DNA of 64,000 nucleotides from Streptomyces sp. SCL15-4 (GTDB lineage: Bacteria > Actinomycetota > Actinomycetes > Streptomycetales > Streptomycetaceae): positions 1,550,001-1,614,000 of the forward strand of contig NZ_JAOBTQ010000001.1 of the NCBI RefSeq assembly GCF_033366695.1, written 5' to 3'. Shown here one piece after another: positions 58,992 to 64,000 of the stretch (position 1 is the stretch's first letter; each line of letters opens with the position of its first letter). The position numbers and the translations under genes are program-made. Under the pieces are notes generated by a model. The model saw nothing but the letters and a program-made list of their open reading frames with translations, did no database searches and had not been told where the DNA came from.

Positions 58992-59731
58992 GCGATCTCC
59001 CGTCCCCGGGCGAGGTCGTCGTGGTTGTCGATCTCGACCCAGTCGACCTCGCCGATCGGAGCCACGTCGATGCGGAAACCGCGGTCGACCAGTTCCTGGT
59101 AGCCGTGCTCGTAGAACTGCTGCGGGTCGGTCTCCCAGACCGTCTTCAGCGCGTCGGCCAGTTCCGGCGCGGCGTCGCCCTCGATCAGGGTGACGCCGAT
59201 GTACTCGCCGGTGGCCTCGGCGGGGTCCATCAGCTTGGTGATCCTCGTCATGCCCCGCTCCGGGTCGACGACGACCTTCATCTCCTCGTCGGCCAGGCTC
59301 TTCACCGTGTCCAGGGCGAGGATGATGCGCTTGCCGTCGCCGCGGGCGGCGAGCAGCGTCTTCTCGACGGAGACCGGGTGGACGGTGTCGCCGTTGGCGA
59401 GGATCACGCCGTCCTTGAGGGCGTCACGGCCGCACCACAGGGAGTAGGCGTTGTTCCACTCCTCGGCCTTGTCGTTGTCGATGAGGGTGAGCTTGAGGCC
59501 GTACTTCGCCTCCAGGGCCGCCTTGCGCGCGTAGACGGCCTCCTTGCGGTAGCCGACGATGATCGCAACCTCGGTCAGGCCGATCTCGGCGAAGTTGCCG
59601 AGCGTCAGGTCCAGGACCGTCGGTTCGCCCTCTATGCCCGCGGGCCCCACCGGCACCAGCGCCTTGGGCAGGGTGTCGGTGTAGGGGCGCAGACGCCGTC
59701 CGGCGCCGGCCGCCAGCACGAGGCCGATCAT
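58979..59731 (-). CDS. nucleotidyltransferase (sugar/polyol-phosphate NTP transferase)
   Basis: A 250-residue nucleotidyltransferase-fold protein. The N-terminal GLVLAAGAGRRLRPYTDTLP then KALVPVGPAGI, and the metal-binding region GVILANGDTVHPVSVEKTLL, are typical. EVAIIVGYRKEAVYARKAAL links them. With the G1P-dehydrogenase-like and CDP-alcohol enzymes it could make the CDP-activated polyol (CDP-glycerol-type) donor, but NTP and substrate choice are not visible. The ATG overlaps the previous stop (ATGA). Confidence 0.88.
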   Translation of the reverse strand: MIGLVLAAGAGRRLRPYTDTLPKALVPVGPAGIEGEPTVLDLTLGNFAEIGLTEVAIIVGYRKEAVYARKAALEAKYGLKLTLIDNDKAEEWNNAYSLWCGRDALKDGVILANGDTVHPVSVEKTLLAARGDGKRIILALDTVKSLADEEMKVVVDPERGMTRITKLMDPAEATGEYIGVTLIEGDAAPELADALKTVWETDPQQFYEHGYQELVDRGFRIDVAPIGEVDWVEIDNHDDLARGREIACQY

Positions 59732-61557
59732 GCGGTTTCTCCTTCGTCGTGTACGGCGGGCGCCCCGGCGGACACCCAGAAGCGGACGCTCTCGACGAGC
59801 ACCACCAGGGCGACGGCCACGGCGAGCACCGTGAGCGCGGCCTTGAACTGCGCGGCGGTGAGCACGGCGGCCAGGGCGGTGACGAGCAGCGTCCGCCCCT
59901 CCTGCCCGCCGATGGCGCGCACCAGCCAGGCCGGGGACGCTCCGGCGTCGCCGCGGATGCGGTACACCGTGTCGTAGTGATGGTAGGCGACGGCCGCCAC
60001 CAGCCCGAAAGCGGCGGGAAGGGCTCCGTTCACGTCCGCTTCACCGGCGAGCGCGAGGACGGTGCCGTACTCGGCGGCCCGGAACAGCGGGGGGACCAGC
60101 CAGTCCAGGGCGCCCTTGAGGGGGCGGGCGACGGCGAGGGCCGAGGTGAGGACGTAGACCAGGGCGCCGGCGACCGGGAGGACGCCGCCGAAGTCCGTGA
60201 GGGCCGAGCAGGCGACGACCGCGGCGCCGCCCAGCAGGGCGACGGCGGGCACGGCGAACCCGGGCAGGCCGCGCCCGAGCACCCGCCGCAGCGCGTGCGC
60301 CAGCGGACCGGAGTCGGCGAGGTCGGCGAGCGCCCGCGCGGCGCGGTCGGTGCGCCGGGCCCCGCGGGTCACCGAGCGCAGCACCCGGCCCGCCGTGGTG
60401 TACGCGGCCGCCAGGGCGCAGCCGACGAGCAGGGCGTAGAAGGTGATGCGCGGGGTGGTGACCGCGGTGAGGACCGCGATCATCGCCCAGCGCTCGCCGA
60501 TCGGCAGCACGATCATGCGGCGCACCCAGACCGTCCAGCCGACGCTGTCGAGCTTGTCGGAGAGGGCGGCGGTGGGGCTGGTGTTGGCGGTGGCGTCGTG
60601 GTTGGCCTCGTTGAAGGAGAAGTCGACCACGTGACGGCAGGTCTGCAGGATCATCGCGCCGAGGGCGAGCGCCCAGACGTCGTCGCCGCCGCGGGCCGCG
60701 CCGAGGGCGAGGCCCGCGTAGTAGGCGTACTCCTTGGCCCGGTCGAAGGTGGCGTCGAGCCAGGCGCCGAGGGTGGAGTACTTCAGCGCGTAGCGGGCGA
60801 GCTGGCCGTCGGTGCAGTCCAGGACGAAGGAGGCGATGAGCAGCACGCCGGCCGCGACGAAGCCGCCTCGGGTGCCGGTGGCCGCGCAGCCGGCCGCGAT
60901 CAGCGCGGTGAGCAGCGAGGCCGTGGTGACCTGGTTCGGGGTCAGGCCGCGGCGGGCGCACCAGCGGGCGAGGTAGCGCGAGTAGGGGCTGATGAAGAAC
61001 GTGGTGAAGAAGCCGTCGCGGGACTTCACGGCCGATTTCAGGCGCACCGCCTCGTCGTCGACGGCGGCGACGGCCCGCCGGGCCTCGTCCAGCGCCCGCG
61101 GGCCGACGGGCACGGTGGCGACCAGGCTGCCCAGCTCGGGCCGGTGCACCGCGCCGCCGTCGTCGTCCAGGGCGCCGGCGACGCGGTCGGCGAGGCCGTC
61201 CACGGCGAGCGCCGGAGCGCCGCCCTCGGCGCCCCGGGCGGCCGTACCGGCGGGCGCGGAGGTCGCGCGGGCCACGGCGCGGGCGAGGGCCTGCCGGGCG
61301 GCGGGCTGGGCGGTGACGGCGCCGGGGACGGCGGCGAGCGGGAAGCGCGGGTCGGTCAGGCCGAGGCGCAGCGCGTGCGGGTGGCCGACGAAGCGGGCGT
61401 CGACCAGGGCCACGCGCCGGTCGGCCGGCACGGTGGTGAGCAGGGTCTGCGTCTCGGCGGCGTCGGCGGCCACGCGCACGTCGAAGCCGAGGGACCGCAG
61501 ATCGTGTTCCAGTGACGATCCGGGGACCGGCTGACCGGTGACGATGGCCGTCGACAA
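59728..61557 (-). CDS. large CDP-alcohol phosphatidyltransferase-domain protein (DUF5941-like)
   Basis: A 609-residue first gene of the operon. Residues ~1-200 form a soluble alpha/beta domain (AIVTGQPVPGSSLEHDLRSL, then VRVAADAAETQTL). A CDP-alcohol transferase module carries LDCTDGQLARYALKYSTLG then AWLDATFDRAKEYAYY, the D-x2-DG-x2-AR motif. The C-terminal half has many further membrane segments and matches, as I recall, DUF5941. TTG 61557 with GGGAG nine bases upstream is the start. Why a second CDP-alcohol transferase is fused to an extra domain is unknown. Confidence 0.85.
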   Translation of the reverse strand: MSTAIVTGQPVPGSSLEHDLRSLGFDVRVAADAAETQTLLTTVPADRRVALVDARFVGHPHALRLGLTDPRFPLAAVPGAVTAQPAARQALARAVARATSAPAGTAARGAEGGAPALAVDGLADRVAGALDDDGGAVHRPELGSLVATVPVGPRALDEARRAVAAVDDEAVRLKSAVKSRDGFFTTFFISPYSRYLARWCARRGLTPNQVTTASLLTALIAAGCAATGTRGGFVAAGVLLIASFVLDCTDGQLARYALKYSTLGAWLDATFDRAKEYAYYAGLALGAARGGDDVWALALGAMILQTCRHVVDFSFNEANHDATANTSPTAALSDKLDSVGWTVWVRRMIVLPIGERWAMIAVLTAVTTPRITFYALLVGCALAAAYTTAGRVLRSVTRGARRTDRAARALADLADSGPLAHALRRVLGRGLPGFAVPAVALLGGAAVVACSALTDFGGVLPVAGALVYVLTSALAVARPLKGALDWLVPPLFRAAEYGTVLALAGEADVNGALPAAFGLVAAVAYHHYDTVYRIRGDAGASPAWLVRAIGGQEGRTLLVTALAAVLTAAQFKAALTVLAVAVALVVLVESVRFWVSAGAPAVHDEGETA

Positions 61558-61823
61558 CCGAACTCACTCCCTGGGTGCCGACGCGCGCGGCGCCGGTCTG
61601 CTGCATGGTGGGGCGCCCCGGCCTGCGGCACCCGGGCGGCATGTCGGCAGAGGCTATCGGATGGGCCGGAGCCCGCGTTCACCGGCCGTTCACGGCCCGG
61701 CCCACCGGGGCTGACCCGGCCTTTGCCGCGATCATCATCGGTGATCGGAGGGCCCGCCCACAAACCCATGGGGCAGACCCGGGCAACCGGGACACCGGGC
61801 GGCTGCGCATAGGCTGGGCGACC

Positions 61824-62795
61824 ATGACGTGGCTGATCACCGGCGGAGCCGGATACATCGGGGCGCATGTGGCACGGGCCATGGCGGGCGCCGGGGAGAG
61901 CGTCGTGGCGCTGGACGACCTGTCGGCGGCCGTGCCCGAGCGGCTGCCCGCCGACGTGCCGCTGGTGCGGGGCTCGACGCTGGACGGACCGCTGCTGAAG
62001 CGGGTGCTCGCGGAGTACGGCGTGACGGGCGTCGTCCATCTCGCGGCGCGCAAGCAGGTCGCGGAGTCGGTGGCCCGGCCCACTGCGTACTACCGGGAGA
62101 ACGTGGGGGGCCTCGCCACCCTGCTGGACGCGGTCGCGGAGGCGGGCGTGGGCCGGCTGGTGTTCTCCTCGTCGGCGGCGGTGTACGGCAACCCGGACGT
62201 GGACCTGATCACCGAGGACACCCCGTGCGCGCCGGTGAACCCGTACGGCGAGACCAAGCTGGCCGGGGAGTGGCTGGTGCGGGCGGCCGGGCGGGCGCAC
62301 GGGATCTCCACCGTGTGCCTGCGCTATTTCAACGTGGCGGGCGCGGCGGCGCCGGAGCTGGCGGACACCGGCGTGTTCAACATCGTGCCGATGGTCTTCG
62401 ACCGCCTCACCCGCGACGAGGCCCCGCGGATCTTCGGCGACGACTATCCGACCCCGGACGGCACCTGCGTCCGTGACTACATCCATGTGGCCGATCTCGC
62501 CCAGGCCCATCTGGCGGCGGCGCGGCGGCTGGCCGACGGGGCGGTCACCGGTGATCTGACGCTGAACATCGGCCGCGGCGAGGGCGTCTCGGTGCGCGAG
62601 CTGATCGAGGTCGTCGGGGAGGTCACCGGGGACCGCAGGGAGCCCGTGGTGGAGGGCCGCCGGCCGGGCGACGCGCCGCGCGCGGTGGCCTCGGCCGACC
62701 GGGCCGCCGAGGCACTGGGCTGGCGGGCCCGGCGCGGGGTGCGGGAGATGGTCGGGTCGGCCTGGGAGGGCTGGCGGCTGCGTCACGGCCGGTGA
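61824..62795 (+). CDS. galE: UDP-glucose 4-epimerase
   Basis: A 323-residue short-chain dehydrogenase-type epimerase interconverting UDP-glucose and UDP-galactose. It has the NAD motif LITGGAGYIGAHVARAM, the catalytic Ser/Thr region VFSSSAAVYGNP, the YxxxK motif in VNPYGETKLAGEWL and FNVAGAAAPELADTG. The ATG at 61824 has no ribosome site; a TAGGCT -10-like hexamer lies about 10 bases before it, so the mRNA may be leaderless. It is divergent from the CDP-alcohol operon and could supply galactose units to it (inference). Confidence 0.92.
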   Translation: MTWLITGGAGYIGAHVARAMAGAGESVVALDDLSAAVPERLPADVPLVRGSTLDGPLLKRVLAEYGVTGVVHLAARKQVAESVARPTAYYRENVGGLATLLDAVAEAGVGRLVFSSSAAVYGNPDVDLITEDTPCAPVNPYGETKLAGEWLVRAAGRAHGISTVCLRYFNVAGAAAPELADTGVFNIVPMVFDRLTRDEAPRIFGDDYPTPDGTCVRDYIHVADLAQAHLAAARRLADGAVTGDLTLNIGRGEGVSVRELIEVVGEVTGDRREPVVEGRRPGDAPRAVASADRAAEALGWRARRGVREMVGSAWEGWRLRHGR

Positions 62796-62801
62796 GCCGA
62801 G

Positions 62802-62836
62802 GCGCTGACCTGCGGAACGTTTCCGCAGGTCAGCGC
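62802..62836 (+). terminator. strong terminator after galE
   Basis: GCGCTGACCTGCGGAA and TTCCGCAGGTCAGCGC form a perfect 16-bp stem around a CGT loop, six bases after the galE stop. Confidence 0.85.
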
Positions 62837-62924
62837 ACATGACAACGGTGTTCAGTGCCGCGTTGCCAATACCCCCCACCCGTAGTTCACTGGCCCTCCG
62901 GGCAGGCAACGGAAGGCGGTAGTC

Positions 62925-63866
62925 ATGGGGGCAGGGCACGACCACGGGCACGCGCACTCCCACGCGCCGGCCCCGGGTACGGCCACGGCCGCGTACCGGG
63001 GACGGCTGCGCGTCGCGCTGGGCATCACGCTGATGATCATGGTGGTCGAGATCGTCGGCGGCCTGGTCGCGGACTCGCTCGCGCTGATCGCGGACGCGGC
63101 GCACATGGCGACCGACGCGGTGGGCCTCGGCATGGCACTGCTCGCGATCCACTTCGCGGGCCGCCCGCCGAGCACCAACCGCACCTTCGGCTACGCGCGC
63201 GCCGAGATCCTCGCGGCCCTCGCCAACTGTCTGCTGCTGCTCGGCGTCGGCGGCTACGTCCTGTACGAGGCGGTGCAGCGGTTCGTGGAGCCCGCCGAGA
63301 CCCGGGGCGGCCTGATGATCGTGTTCGGTCTGGTCGGCCTGGTCGCGAACTCGGTGTCGCTGATGCTGCTGATGCGCGGGCAGAAGGAGAGCCTGAACGT
63401 GCGCGGCGCCTTCCTGGAGGTGGCGGCGGACGCGCTGGGCTCGGTGGCGGTGCTGCTGTCGGCGGCGGTGATCCTGACCACCGGCTGGCAGTCGGCGGAC
63501 CCGGTCGCCTCCCTGGTCATCGGCCTGATGATCGTGCCGCGGACGCTGAAGCTGCTGCGCGAGACGCTGGACGTGCTGCTGGAGGCGGCTCCCAAGGGCG
63601 TCGACATGGCCGAGGTCCGGGCGCACATCCTGGCCCTGGACGGCGTGGAGGACGTGCACGACCTGCACGCCTGGACGATCACCTCGGGCATGCCGGTGCT
63701 GTCGGCGCACGTGGTGGTCAGCTCCGAGGTGCTGAACGCCATCGGGAACGAGAAGATGCTGCACGAGTTGCAGGGCTGCCTGGGCGACCACTTCGACGTG
63801 GAGCACTGCACGTTCCAGCTGGAGCCGGGCGGGCACGCGGAGCACGAGGCGCGGCTCTGCCACTGA
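62925..63866 (+). CDS. cation diffusion facilitator (zinc/cobalt efflux)
   Basis: A 313-residue CDF transporter exporting divalent metal against protons. The N-terminus is a His-rich metal loop (HDHGHAHSHA). Six membrane segments follow, with the transport site residues in SLALIADAAHMATDAVGLG (HxxxD) and FLEVAADALGSVAVLLSAAV. A C-terminal cytoplasmic ferredoxin-like domain begins near residue 215 (VDMAEVRAHILALDGVED), and a His-containing tail ends it. CzcD/ZitB-like. The start has GGAAGGCGGT upstream. It is transcribed alone. Confidence 0.93.
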   Translation: MGAGHDHGHAHSHAPAPGTATAAYRGRLRVALGITLMIMVVEIVGGLVADSLALIADAAHMATDAVGLGMALLAIHFAGRPPSTNRTFGYARAEILAALANCLLLLGVGGYVLYEAVQRFVEPAETRGGLMIVFGLVGLVANSVSLMLLMRGQKESLNVRGAFLEVAADALGSVAVLLSAAVILTTGWQSADPVASLVIGLMIVPRTLKLLRETLDVLLEAAPKGVDMAEVRAHILALDGVEDVHDLHAWTITSGMPVLSAHVVVSSEVLNAIGNEKMLHELQGCLGDHFDVEHCTFQLEPGGHAEHEARLCH

Positions 63867-63879
63867 CGGCACCGCCGGC

Positions 63880-63910
63880 CCGCCGTCCGGCACGCCTCGC
63901 CGGACGGCGG
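63880..63910 (+). terminator. terminator after the cation efflux gene
   Basis: CCGCCGTCCGGC and GCCGGACGGCGG form a perfect 12-bp stem with a 7-base loop, 13 bases after the stop. A short plus-strand frame from ATG 63948 (MAYRVRPPVPLRARQAC) is cut by the window end and cannot be judged. Confidence 0.75.
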
Positions 63911-64000
63911 GGACCCGGCCGGTTTCCGGCGGCGGACGCCGGGCACGATGGCCTACCGGGTCCGGCCGCCGGTGCCGCTCCGCGCGCGACAGGCGTGCGG

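Noticed and set aside
62840..62870. Possible Zur-like site before the cation efflux gene (TGACAACGGTGTTCA)
   Set aside because: The two halves are not good complements and differ from the Streptomyces Zur consensus at several positions.

Overview
The window is a stretch of a high-GC (roughly 70-75 percent) actinobacterial chromosome. The strong third-position GC, GTG and TTG starts, conservon (cvn) operon, DUF574 methyltransferases and complete hopanoid locus point to a Streptomyces chromosome outside the most conserved core. From memory, the order in the hopanoid block matches the hopanoid locus of Streptomyces coelicolor. No database was searched.

Layout. 1-1758: acyl-CoA ligase (cut by the window edge) and thiolase, opposite a lipase-like hydrolase. 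3142-4042: Dps and a DUF3140 protein. 4438-10260: two DUF574 methyltransferases around a HAD phosphatase, then a split FluG-like pair (glutamine-synthetase-like enzyme and amidohydrolase) and a Nudix-like protein. 10523-13695: membrane-anchored Mrr-like nuclease, secreted protein, RibD-like reductase and a small unknown. 13986-18896: an operon of secondary alcohol dehydrogenase, GH15 glycosidase, a non-canonical Zwf homologue and gluconokinase. 19183-22658: a decayed zone (lactonase pseudogene, universal stress protein, recombinase-like pseudogene) ending at tRNA-Pro(GGG). 22745-24442: a split transketolase behind a SoxR-type MerR-family promoter. 24704-29432: threonine catabolism (tdh-kbl) with LysR, cupin-XRE, GNAT and YjbR genes. 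29650-34227: conservon cvnABCD plus a GAF protein. 34710-40279: metallo-beta-lactamase-fold hydrolase, SGNH hydrolase, alpha-galactosidase and tyrosine phosphatase.

40311-54202 is the hopanoid block, all on the minus strand. Transcription runs hpnC, hpnD, an 87-residue unknown, hpnE, polyprenyl synthase, shc, hpnG, hpnH, ispG, dxs, aminotransferase, then a cupin-XRE regulator and a 40-residue membrane protein. It links MEP-pathway supply (dxs, ispG) to farnesyl diphosphate, squalene (HpnCDE), hopene (Shc), adenosylhopane (HpnH), ribosylhopane (HpnG) and amino-hopanetriol (aminotransferase). 54502-61557 is a second minus-strand operon. It holds a predicted exporter (TagGH-like ABC pair), a GT2 glycosyltransferase, two CDP-alcohol phosphotransferases, a glycerol-1-phosphate-dehydrogenase-like enzyme and a nucleotidyltransferase, and looks like a pathway for an unusual polyol-phosphate glycopolymer or lipid. 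The window closes with galE and a cation efflux gene.

The most interesting points are: the Zwf homologue that has lost the DHYLGK signature and sits between a glucosidase and a gluconokinase; the MerR/SoxR-like, apparently leaderless transketolase promoter; the uncharacterised glycerol-1-phosphate/CDP-alcohol/export operon; the two 17-19 bp palindromes in front of the cupin-XRE gene; and the small coupled ORFs inside the hopanoid operon.
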